Below, piece after piece: positions 1 through 10,474 of a DNA stretch of 64,000 bases. Each line of letters opens with the position of its first letter. Within the stretch, counting starts at the first letter, position 1. Source of the DNA: Coleophoma eucalyptorum (taxonomy: Eukaryota; Ascomycota; Leotiomycetes; Helotiales; Dermateaceae); NCBI GenBank assembly GCA_026120035.1, contig JALRME010000008.1:1116001-1180000 (forward strand), written 5' to 3'. Under the pieces are notes generated by a model, which searched no databases, had not been told where the DNA came from, and worked only from the letters and a program-made list of their open reading frames with translations. Position numbers and translations under genes: made by a program.

Positions 1-566
1 TTGGGTTGGCTTGAAACACATTAGAGTTGCGGCTTTAAATATGGCTATGGGTTGTATTCAAAAAAGTCCTTTCACTTCCCTGAATATATAGCATATATGT
101 AAATAGTAATTGAATTAACATTTGAAGAGTATCTGCCTATCCATCGAATCTGGTCGGAAGCATTGATGTTCACCGAATCTTCCATCTTCTTGTACTTTCT
201 CTAGTGTTTGCAAACGTTATCAAAGAAATGGGCCTTTTAGAGTCGAAATGCTAGTCCTCTGCCTATTCAAATATATGACCAGATGTCTGACAATCCAAAT
301 ACCTGTATTGGATGCTTCTATGGCAACGCCATTTGATTTTAGCTAAAAGAATTAGTTTGATGCTAAGCATGAACACATACTTTTGTTCGTATATAAGGAT
401 AACCCGAGGATTGTGTGGCATTCTCGTAGTCAGAGGACTGAAATGGTATTTTATGTCAGCCGAAAGATTTTATTGTTCCACTTCCATTATTTTGATACTT
501 GAGCTCCTATATACATATGCATATCCGACCTATGAAGGTGGAATGGTTCAAATCTATTCACATCTC
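1..566. other. Left-edge segment without a supported gene
   Basis: AT-rich sequence. One plus-strand open frame (about 312-695) runs into the antisense of the WSC gene, has no recognisable domain and looks fortuitous. It may hold the 3' UTR and terminator of the WSC gene on the minus strand. Confidence 0.4.
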
Positions 567-1307
567 CTAAGCAGAAAGAAGAATCAAATAAGTGCTCAGC
601 CGATTCGCAGCACCGCAAGCCAACTCAGTTTCATCCCCGGGGCATGTGCTTGTGCACTCTGCATCTTGGTTTGGAGCTATAGTGTTGCCAGTTGAAACTG
701 CATTTCCACACCAACATTCGCCGGCATACTCAAGCCCAAACATCAAGTATCCTCCGCTGCTGCAAAATGCCGCGCATTTCTCCACAGTCATAGAAGCATA
801 GTCGACAAGGGATGCCAAGCCAAGAGCACGGGTGCTTGTGCTGTCGGTATAGCAGCCGGCATAGATATAGCTATCTGCCATTCGAGGTATTGTTGGGCGG
901 GTATAGTTCTGCAGAGTGTATACATTGAGTCGATCAGATCCTCCACACATCTGACTCGCATCACCAGAACACTCCATGTTGCAATCACTCTGGGGAACAG
1001 TTGTTGAATCTCCCATCGTGTAGGTGCCACAATAGCATTCGTCGCCATATTCGACTCCCATAACAGGATAACCTTGGCTCAAGCAGTACGAAGCACAGAA
1101 TTCGGGAGTCATGGTGGCATTGGTAGTTGTGGCGAGGTTCAGAGTTCGACTGAGACTTGATTCCGTCATACATCCATAGTAATCATATGACCCAGCGGGT
1201 GACGGCGTGGAGATCGCAGCGCAAGCTGTTGATGTTGAGTTTTGTGCGTACACGCAACCGATAGCAGCAGTGACCACTGCTGCCGACGAAACAAAGGATG
1301 GCTTCAT
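567..1307 (-). CDS. Secreted protein with two WSC domains
   Basis: A single-exon, 246-residue protein. The start chosen is the ATG at 1307, because it opens directly into a signal peptide (MKPSF, hydrophobic core, cleavage near CVYA-Q at about residue 21); the 28 codons upstream in the same frame look like 5' UTR. Two WSC domains follow, roughly residues 41-135 and 147-240. Each has the family pattern Y-x-x-x-GC...C-x3-C...G-x-EY-x-x-EC-x-CG...C-x3-C...C-G-x3-RL. WSC domains are Cys-rich putative carbohydrate-binding modules. They occur in yeast wall-stress sensors and in fungal extracellular proteins. There is no serine/threonine-rich stem and no transmembrane segment after the second domain, so this is more likely a secreted wall- or glucan-binding protein than a sensor. 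Its ligand cannot be told from sequence. Confidence 0.88.
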   Translation of the reverse strand: MKPSFVSSAAVVTAAIGCVYAQNSTSTACAAISTPSPAGSYDYYGCMTESSLSRTLNLATTTNATMTPEFCASYCLSQGYPVMGVEYGDECYCGTYTMGDSTTVPQSDCNMECSGDASQMCGGSDRLNVYTLQNYTRPTIPRMADSYIYAGCYTDSTSTRALGLASLVDYASMTVEKCAAFCSSGGYLMFGLEYAGECWCGNAVSTGNTIAPNQDAECTSTCPGDETELACGAANRLSTYLILLSA

Positions 1308-1654
1308 TTTGACCGAAGACCGAAGTGACAAGGTCGATGTTACGAGAAGTTGAACAAGACCTAGGGATGAGGGCTGTCGAATGTATTTCAAGCTTCTACT
1401 AATTTGTGAACCTGGACAGCTACATGGCCGTTAATAAGGGCCTAGCCTAATAAGAACGGCCATACTCATCAATATCTCCGCGATCACACCTCTCAATTTC
1501 AGCGACTTACTTACCAGTATAAAGCAGATTAGAAATTTATTATGTATACGAACCACCCTTGGCTTAACATAACACTATTGAAAATTCTGGACTTGTTTTC
1601 TGTTTGCCGATTTGGTCGAGTTTCTGCAGATGATTCAATGTGAAATAAGTACTG

Positions 1655-1893
1655 TTACAGTACGATGCATATGCATTTACAAGGATATAGACCTCTAATT
1701 ATACCAGGGTGATTAAATGATTGCTGTTATAGTGCACCTGCATATACATGTACTAGGATATAAACCCCAAATTATACCGGGGTTAATTGTGGCGTATTTA
1801 GCCCAGGTGAATTACCTGTTACATGCACCTGCGCAGGTATAATTTGTACAAGGATACAGAGCTCCAATTATAGCGGGGTGGTTAATTGCGGCG
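1655..1893. repeat. Degenerate tandem repeat, three copies of about 80 bp
   Basis: Three diverged units lie at about 1655-1718, 1721-1795 and 1813-1893. Each carries the order 'TGCAnnTGC/ATGCAT', then 'ACAAGGATA' or 'ACTAGGATA', then 'AATTATAnCnGGGTnATTAA'. Differences between units are mostly transitions. No open reading frame spans them. Confidence 0.6.
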
Positions 1894-4210
1894 CAGCTAG
1901 CAAGTAGGATTAAGTTCGTGTCTTGAGAAGTTCATAACCCTTATATTCCTGCTATGGAGTACAAATAGATACAGGCGCGTAGTGCGCACCAGAATGTCAC
2001 GCCATATTCCGGAATTTTACTTCATTTGGAATTTCTCTCGCTTGATCAGAATAAGACATAAGTTATGGCTTCAGCTAATAATCGTAATGTGCTGTCACAG
2101 TGAGTGCGGATATCCTCTGTTGATGGCTTACTTCCAGGCCACTTTCCATCTCCGAGACAAGTACCATGCTGGAAAACGGCCCCGAGGTAGCCCGACAAAT
2201 TATCTCAAGGACTGTCTTTCCTAGTCCCTGGGTAACCCGACTGATGTTATATTGCGTAAGGATGACCTCCCGATCTACCGCATGCTCCTGATCAACTAGA
2301 GAGAGATACTGGGTGTGCGAGTCCCCATGAGAATATCGACCCATTTGTAACAGTATCTAATACAGAACTGGACCCATGACGCCTCGTGGTGGCACTGGAT
2401 GGTGGAGAAGGTCGCGTGCGTACGTCGTCAACACACCAGTATTTGATTTACCTATCTAGCACCCCAAGAGGACAAAGACTACTTTAGAAGTAAATATTTT
2501 ATTATATATGGCATAAAATCCCTGACACAAGTATATAAGTATAAATGACTAAGTAGTCTTTTGTTGTTGTTCTCAAAACTATATAAGTTACATACTCAGT
2601 AGCTTTCTTGACTGCTGCCGAGTACTTCATTTCCTCCTTGTTGTTATTCTTAGACAACCATGTAGATTCGCTATTATGGAAGTAACAACTTCAGCACCGA
2701 AGAGTACCGTGGTGGCCAGGAATTCCTCCGCAGTTTGTAAACGCTAGCTATGGTCAATCAAACGAACCTGATTGCGCAAGACTTCTTAATTTAGATCCAT
2801 AGATCTGATTCTGTGACTAGGATCTCGATGCTTGCTGAAGTTCAGTACAGGTCGAATTTGAACAGCCATGCAATGTCGATGCCGAGTTTGGCGTTGGTGC
2901 TGGACTTGGGTATCGACCCTGCAAGGCCCCTGTTGTGACGCAGAGATCCGATTGAACCTATTTCCATCACTGCTGCAAAGCTACGATAAGGGAGGTAGGA
3001 GGTGGCGGTGATTGAAGAATCGCTCGCCCACGGTGCACTATCATACTTCTACATTCTGAAAATGTGAATACCTTTGCAGGTTATGCGCCTGCTGAAGACT
3101 GTGATTGCGGCCTAGCGGTACTAAGTTCAGTATCAAAAAAAAACACCCTGGATATATGGACCTCAACCATGGATAACGAATAAGTGATCTATGGCCCTGG
3201 TCTACTTAGAATGGCCTAAATGATCAGTATATGAGGAACTACCGTACGGCTTTTGAACATCTGCCTAGTGCCGCACAAGTCATTGAGAGGAACCGGTCAA
3301 ATGGAATAGATATCGATTGTAAGCCTAGTCCTTTCATTGTGAGAAGTATAGCGTAATCAATAGCTAGCATTTTGCTCGGCCGTGAGAGCAGGATTGTATT
3401 ACACGCCATCATGGAAATTACAACTACTAACACCTTAATAAGACATCTTGGAAGGAATTCTCTTTGATATTATTGGAGTAGGCAAATAAAAGGGCAATAA
3501 TTGATTATCCCACTGCACCAGGCGCACATAGCATTAGAATTCAGTCAAAACTAAGTATCTTGGATTAGCTCCGGCATAAAACTGAGCCTCGGGCATTTTT
3601 TGCATCATAAAGAACAGGTAAAGAGGTAGATGGAGCCTTTTAATGTCGAACATGGGGTCTCAGACTATATTGGAGGTTTAGAAACCCACTAAATAAATCG
3701 TTTGAAGGTGAAAATGGACACGACTCCTCGATGCTGGTAGAAGGCATTAGAGACATGTGCTGCGGTGCTGTTTTAGAAACTCAGTGGATGAACGATTGTG
3801 GCCTTCTCTACCACTAGTTATGGAATATAGGCTATGAGAAACGGGACGTCCGAATAAGTGAGGATAATAATGCGAGAAATCAAGAGGAATGGCCATATTA
3901 CGGATCTTAGCGATGACGATTTCTTGAAATTGAAGCAAGGCTGGATGAAAGTCGCATCACAGCTACATTGGCCCATTAACAACGATAATTAAGTTGAAGA
4001 AGCGGATCACCTTCAATTACTTACAGCCAATTGGTATTTCCCTTTAAGCCTTGCTATTTGGCAACCAACCTCTATATTAGCAAAGAATTAACTTGCAAGC
4101 CTCAAGTTTGATACCACTCCAATATCTACAACAACCTAGGAGATGAACTGATTAGTGATCCTCGACGTATAGCTATTTTCAAGGAAAATAGGATGGAAAG
4201 TGCAAGAGGG

Positions 4211-4303
4211 ATGCAATCAATCCCCGCGCTGATAGCTTTTGCGGCATGTTTAGGCCAACTAGGTCATGCTACTACTGCGAATGATATCGCCGGCTTATCA
4301 TAA
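4211..4303 (+). other. 30-codon frame resembling an orphan signal peptide
   Basis: The ATG at 4211 (an in-frame upstream ATG is also present) encodes MQSIPALIAFAACLGQLGHA and a few more residues before a TAA. The n-region, hydrophobic core and small residues near the end look like a fungal secretion signal. No continuation was found that splices cleanly, although 4304-4470 keeps some coding appearance. It may be the first exon of an unrecognised secreted protein, a decayed gene, or chance. Confidence 0.2.
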
Positions 4304-4813
4304 CCATTAGAAATGGCCGCAAAGCCTTCATTGGCATATATCGGAAAGTAAATGATATCAGCGCAACGATTTTCACTGCTCTGGTTTCCCACCTTCCCCA
4401 TAATAACAACAAGCCCCGTTATATGAGACTTTCAGCTCGTGTAGCAAAGTCTCTTCAATATAACTACTAAGCGTATAGAAGAATATTCTTAGGGACCACT
4501 TGATGCTTGAATACAATGTTGAAAGAGGATAGGGAGTCAGGTAGGTAGGTGAAGAAAGGTGATTTTCATTTGAAAGTGTTCGAGAAGCTAGAAAACATTG
4601 ATTGGAAACATCATTTCAATGGCGCAAGCAAAGTATTTATAGGAGATGACTCTTGAGATAGCTTAAATTTTGCTGAATTTGATTTTAATGCCATTTATAA
4701 ATGAACATCAACCGACAGAATGTTGAACAAATACAATCTCGGTATGCGGCTTTTTCTAGATTTATAGGATAGGATAATAGGGCTTGCAATAACACCTTCC
4801 AACTTGCCGAGAA

Positions 4814-6683
4814 TTAATCCTTGCTAGCTTCAACAGAAACCTCCGCCATAGCTGGCTCAATGCCATCGATACATTCCGCCTTTCCAGCCATAACGGCTTC
4901 CAAATCTGGTGCTTCACTATGTTTGGATCCATCAAGCAGCGCATCGATCTCTTCAAGCGTCTTATCCTTTGTTTCAACCCAGTAATAGAGCACAAAGGCC
5001 AGCTCGAGAAAGTCCCAAGCACCATTGATCATATATGTCTTCCAGCCGATTACATCGAGAGCAAATGGGAAGGCAAAGGTCACAAGGAGCCTAAAGAGTT
5101 TAGCAAATATTCTTGAATATTGACATAGGAACTTACCCTGCACCATTAGCTATGAATGTATAAAATGCAAGCCCATTCGCTCGAATCGAGTAGTTGAGAA
5201 CTTCCGGTGGATACAAAACACTTAGCGGTGTCCAACCAAAACTGTAACTTCCTTGAAATAAAAAGATAGCAGCGACAGTGCCATAAATTCCAGGAGTAAA
5301 GGTTGTATCTCCGTATGCTATAGAGTGTTAGTGTAACAGCCCTCGATGCTTGATTATTGACAAACCTTTTGTGAGACCACCAATAATGAAGATGAAGACT
5401 ATGAGACAAACAGTACTCCATGTAGCCATTGTCTTTCGTCCAAAATGATCGACAAAGTAGGTTCCAAGGAGCGCAATGACTAGACACCAGGCATTTAAGA
5501 TAACATTCTGTGTTTGGTTAGCCTAGGTCCAGAACATGCGTAGAAAAGTCCCCACAATTTCCAGTTGCGTTGTGCTATTTGTAATGCCAGCATTGTCCAA
5601 CATCGTACCGAGGTAATATGAAATGATATTGTTTCCTAACACTGGTTAGACCGAGAAATTTTAGTAGGGGGAGATCTCCTACCTGACAACATGGTGAATA
5701 CGGCAACAGAGACCGCCAAAAGGGTCCGCTTTCTTGCTGAGGGAGTCTTGACAATTTCCAAGAACGACATGGTCTCTCCGGAGTTCTTCTCAAATTCGAG
5801 AGTATCGACCATCTCTTTATATTGGACGAGAACAATAGGATTAGATGCATCACCATCACAGTTGGTTTGTGCAATAACTTTAAGAGCTTCTTCATTGCGA
5901 CCCTTGTAGATCAGCCATCTCGGAGATTCTGGGATGAAGGGTAGGACGATAATGCAAATGATACTGAAGAGACCCTGAAGCGCGGATGGAAGTCTCCAGG
6001 CCCAGGTAGATTGCATCTGGGCTGTACCATATGTGACACCAGCAGCGATTAATCCCCCAACGTACCAACAGTCATAAAATACTCCCAAGCCCCAGGCTCT
6101 CCATTTCGGTGGCAAGGTCTCGGCGAGGTAGACGGGCCCTAAGAACTTTTAGGCTAACCACAACTCAGGATTCCTTTCTACTTACCAGCAACACCGGAGG
6201 CGCCAGTGCCGATGCCAATCAAAATTCGAGCAACAACGAACATGGCTATGTTTTGAGCAGCTGCTTGAATAATTGCTGCGAATACTGTTAAGATAGCTCC
6301 GTATAGCAAAGCGGGCTTGCGTCCAACAGCGTCAACCACATAGCCATATGTCAATCCAGATAGACATCCTCCCAGCCAGACCGCGGAGGTATTAAGCGCA
6401 GTCGTTGCGGTGGTAAGGTGGAAATAACCGGTATATGAATCGAGGATATTCAGTCCGTTCCTAGTTGGAACAGAAAAATTAGATCGAAGACTTGGACTTT
6501 GAACATGATTCTTAGTACATCATAGAGCCATCAAAACCAAGAGTCTATAAGCAGTTATTAGCTTTTGTTGTGAACTGGAAACATTGAACTTACACAAGCA
6601 GTGATACATGATGCAGCAACAAGCAGCACCGAGATCAGGAATGATGAGTTAGGGATCAAATCGAACTTCTCGGCGACACCCAT
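4814..6683 (-). CDS. MFS sugar transporter (sugar porter family)
   Basis: A plasma-membrane sugar/H+ symporter-type protein of 508 residues in eight exons: 6594-6683, 6519-6544, 6186-6460, 5683-6138, 5556-5635, 5366-5507, 5137-5317, 4814-5090. All junctions keep frame. Sugar-porter signatures are visible: GFDGSMMNG in TM1, which is rebuilt exactly across a 58-nt intron; VDAVGRK between TM2 and TM3; PESPRWL in the central loop; YFVDHFGRK in the second half; and VETKDKTLEEID after TM12. The length matches fungal hexose/disaccharide permeases (500-560 residues). Substrate cannot be assigned; the general look is that of lactose-permease/hexose-transporter-like fungal proteins. The 26-nt microexon is unusual but conserved in position within this family's first transmembrane block. 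No disruption was seen, so the gene appears functional. The upstream AT-rich region is free of genes. Confidence 0.93.
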
Positions 6684-8525
6684 CTTGAATTTCTTTCGTC
6701 CGCGACAACCTCGATATGTGAGATGTTAGAATCTTGAGAACAGATCTTAAATGTATTATGTTTTATTGGGCTGACCCTTATCTTGGAAACCAGAGCCTAC
6801 CCGCGATAACGCCTCCGATCCGCCGAAGAGTGGACCATGCCATGACACTGGATAGGGGAATTATTCTCAACAGCTGGGCAGGCAATTTACCTAATGCGTT
6901 TGTCTGTGTGCTGTGTTATATTTACTAGTCTCAAGTCTCTAGAAAGCTCAATTCAACCACTTTGAGGCCGATGATATGCTGTCTAAGCATAAGCCAATTC
7001 GTTTCATATCACGTGTGACGCGCATTTGATATTAAAACTGTGTTAAAACTGTACCAGGATCTGATGGCGAACAAGAATCAACGATATCTAATAGCAGATT
7101 CGGATCTTATGCAACTATATAATTCTGTCAAGACTAGCAAAAGGTATAGAAATCTAAATTCCTGAAACAGTTTCGAAATATATGATCGCTTGCCTATTAT
7201 CACCTATGATTCAGTATTTATTGCCTGCCGCGACCAACTCCGCTCTATCTATGACAACCTTCCCGGCAATGATAAGAAAGGCTTAAATTGCCGATAGATA
7301 GATAGTAAGCCCAGGAACCGGGGTGACAGCACATGGAACCCCTATAACAGCCGCAATCTAGATATGGCTCGCTTTGTACGGTCGGGTTGTCCGAACGCAA
7401 CATTTTCGCAGACTATCTGGTAGCAGTATATCTATCTCACAGAGTATACCCAGTGTCTGATTTACTTTCCGAGGCAAAGCATTATCGCGACTCTTTTGTT
7501 CAGAGGAGCTTCGACTGTTACAACATCCAGCCACGGCGCTACCGCTTCTATCAAATGGAGCTAATGAATAACCTAAGTTTCTAATCAGTGGAATTACTGA
7601 ACGGGTCACAAACACAACAGTCTATCCAAATATAGTAACCAAAGGAATTTTAATATTTGGTTTCAGTTCTACTTTACTCGAAACACTAACCTTTGTCTTT
7701 TCTTAGCTTAATTGATCACAAGCCGATATTGACTACTTGACTGGATCGATCTTAAGCAAGTTTTTGTATCTGAGCTAGAAGTTATGGATATTGATTTTGG
7801 TGAGATTTTGGTGAGATTTTGGTTCTGGGCTACTGGGAGTATTTCTGAGAGCAGATCTCGTCCATGATAAAGCCTGAGACTCAAGAATCACTGCGATACT
7901 CCTACGAAATACAAAAGTATCCTCGTAAAAAAGTATAGGGAATACGGAATCAGCTGCAGCGAAGTATCCTAAGAATCCAAGAGGGCATCGCAGGATCTTC
8001 GATCAGCCTGTCAAGACATGGTAGTGCAAAAAGTCAATCATGCTTGATGGGCCTCATAGGATTTAAGAGCCAAGAAAAGCAAAGGGGTTTATAAGTTGTT
8101 GGATTTCTAGGAAATACAGCCACAGGCATCCTGAGCAACAGCTCGCTGGATGTCGAGAACTTCTAGCTCTAATGGTAACGAAGATGAGTGCCAGCCAAAT
8201 GATGGGGAACAGATATGAATGAGAAATGACTTGAATTCGATTTAATTTGAGAATTTCTCGACGAGCTAGAAATTGTATCTCTGCCGCTTAATAAAGTTGA
8301 TCCAACACCTTGTCTCGGTGTTGCCTTTTAAAGGAGACCGCTAATCTACAGCTGAAGACGTAGAAATTTTCCCACGGGAATCCGTCAAAGTCCGAAAGGG
8401 CTTTAGAATAATTACGATTATGATTGTAGACGCCAGTGTGAGCCTAAATCCTCCTCCTGAACAAGAACGGCGACCGTCTCGCAATTTCGCGTATCAAGCA
8501 ATCGATGCATGCAAATAATAAATAT

Positions 8526-8569
<44 letters not shown>

Positions 8570-8621
8570 TGATCTTAGCCAAAGTTGGTACACAATAAAC
8601 CATTTCTCTTATGGAGATAAA
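6684..8621. other. 1.9-kb intergenic region with a TA microsatellite
   Basis: Promoter side of the sugar transporter and 3' side of the MARVEL gene. A stretch at about 7060-7290 on the plus strand reads briefly like coding sequence but has stop codons and no recognised family. Otherwise only short spurious frames and the TA repeat listed below. Confidence 0.4.
8528..8568. repeat. (TA)n microsatellite
   Basis: About 20 uninterrupted TA units in the intergenic space just downstream of the MARVEL-domain gene. Confidence 0.95.
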
Positions 8622-9334
8622 TTACTTATGGATTAGAATCGATACCTGCGATGTGGCAGCATTTGAATTGTATGCTGTATTGTCATCAAATTGAGCTGAC
8701 TTAGCTCGGAAGTATTTCCCACGAGCTAGCTGAGTTTTGCGTGCTTTATAATCGACAAGGCAGGCTGCTATTGAAGATACTCTACGAAGCATTAGTCCCT
8801 CTATTCTATAACATGCTTCAACGCACAAGGAATTAATCAAGTACTCACACGCCTAGGCCAGCAAAGACGAACAGGACTTTGTATTTTACGCACACCATTA
8901 CCCCCGTGTCGTTACCCCAGAGCCTTTTAGTACATGCTCGCGCGATGGTTCCCTGCATTGAATTGGCCAGAAGACCAAACGCGCTGGTCCAGAGTGCGAA
9001 TAAAATCGCATTTGCCATGAGGTTGTGAATCGGGTTAATGGTTCGGCAGCAGTGCAGCAGCAAAGACACGGCAAGGAAAACAATTGTCGCAAGAGCTGCT
9101 CCTTGAAGCTAAAACACAGATTAGATGAATTCTGGAGTTTCTGAGCTGAGCATGGCGGGTTCCTACAAAGTAATACATCCAAGGTAAAGCAAAGCTGTGC
9201 ACCACGGTGCGGTAGATGAAGAAGAACAAAAGAGCGGTTACAATCAAAGAGGAAAGAAATTGGAGGGTCCTGACGCCATGAAAGGCAAGGGCATGGTAGT
9301 ATGATACCTGTTTCTTGTATCCTGACTTAACCAT
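8622..9334 (-). CDS. MARVEL-domain integral membrane protein
   Basis: A 195-residue protein in three exons (9167-9334, 8849-9108, 8622-8781; introns of 58 and 67 nt). The N-terminus MVKSGYKKQVSYYHALAFHG leads into four hydrophobic helices: LQFLSSLIVTALLFFFIY, LATIVFLAVSLLLH, LMANAILFALWTSAFGLLA and VLFVFAGLGVVSSIAACL. This four-helix plan, with a conserved W-G-N-D-T-G loop before TM4, is the fungal MARVEL arrangement. The tail is short and polar (KARKTQLARGKYF). MARVEL proteins sit in membrane-apposition and vesicle-trafficking contexts. The specific role of this fungal subfamily is not established. The third-exon acceptor was chosen because it joins GLGV directly to VSSIAACLVDYKAR in frame. 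The last few codons could be altered by a further small intron. Confidence 0.82.
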
Positions 9335-10474
9335 GGCGAAGGTAAACTAGATTTTGCGGATATGAATGATGGCAGTATGTTGAAGAGTTGTACCTCAGTG
9401 AGTTGAGTGAGTAGAGTCTTAAGTTAAGGTAGATCGTAGTATATGAACTTAAGCTATTCGTATGAATAATAATGCAAGGGGTTGAAATCTGGCAATTGAG
9501 TTGTTTAGAATCAATAACCGAAGAGAAATAAATGTCCAATTCTGAACGCAGCCCTATTGCACTGCAGAAGGCTAGCGTAAACCACCAAGGACAGCGGGCC
9601 AAGGAAGGGCTGAAAGAGAAAACACCACAGAAATCAACTTCCTTCCTGTTGGCTTAGGGGCTTAGCTTGTCACGGGCCCTCTCACAGCCTCCAGTATTCA
9701 GTTTAGGATTGGCTGGTAAAACACGGCTGAAGGGTCCTTCTCCTAAAACTCGAACAAGGAAGTAACTTTTGAATAAGAAACCAAGAAGACACCATAGCCC
9801 AACCGGGCACAATTTCCCCAGATCCGGGACTGTCGTTGTGCATGACATCCCTTGGCGTTGGTCCCAACGAAGAGAAGATTCAATACCAAGAAAGAATTAG
9901 CCCAACCTTGTGGTGGTGGTGCCAGAGAAACCTGTACAATTCGCCATGTGATTGTTAGTAGGACGGAGGCGGAGTCACGCTGTCCCTAAAACATCCAGCT
10001 GGTTTACCCTCCTCCCCCGCCTCGCCTCGCTTGGGAAATACCCAGCTGCCGGCCTCGATCTTTTGATGGGTGAGTTGGATCTTATTTTGGCTTTCACAAT
10101 TCGTCCCGGGTTCCTGATTTCAGGTCATATCATGCTTGTTTTTCGCGAATTAGGAAAATTCATTGGCTACGCAGGGCTGGGTTACTTGGCATTGCTTGCT
10201 TTCCACCGACTCGGATCCTGCTTGGAGGAGCAGCTCTCATCTGACGAATTCATCCAATGGGGCTTTCCGTTAGATTGAAATAGATATCCTCAAGTTAAGC
10301 TCCTATGATTCTACGTATATCTTTGATGTTTCTCCCTGCTTAAAGCTCTATCTTCATCGCCATCATCTATCTTTCAGCCACGGAGGCAGCTCAAGGCCAT
10401 ATCCTTGCCCCGTTTCCTTAAACCAGTCCCCCATATATTCTCCTATTAATACTTAATTACCATAAGATTATAAA
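9335..10474. other. Divergent intergenic region between the MARVEL gene and the peptidase gene
   Basis: Probably holds the promoters of both flanking genes, which point away from each other. A 108-codon plus-strand frame (9952-10278) has no recognisable feature. Pyrimidine-rich stretches precede the ATG at 10475. Confidence 0.4.

Larger units (their letters stand above)
1308..4813. other. 3.5-kb gene-poor region
   Basis: No supported protein-coding gene. It contains a degenerate tandem repeat (1655-1893) and a 30-codon plus-strand frame at 4211 that looks like a signal peptide, both listed separately. Several short minus-strand frames (2075-2344, 3239-3433, 3747-3938) lack domains, codon periodicity visible by eye, or splice partners. 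Confidence 0.4.

Noticed and set aside
312..695. 127-codon plus-strand frame at the left edge
   Set aside because: Overlaps the 3' end of the WSC gene in antisense; no motif, no signal peptide, no splice partners.
7060..7290. Coding-like text on the plus strand
   Set aside because: Reads sensibly for a few tens of codons but has internal stops and no recognised homologue; too weak to call a pseudogene.
9952..10278. 108-codon plus-strand frame
   Set aside because: No recognisable domain; lies in the promoter of the peptidase gene. Might be an upstream transcript, but nothing supports a protein.
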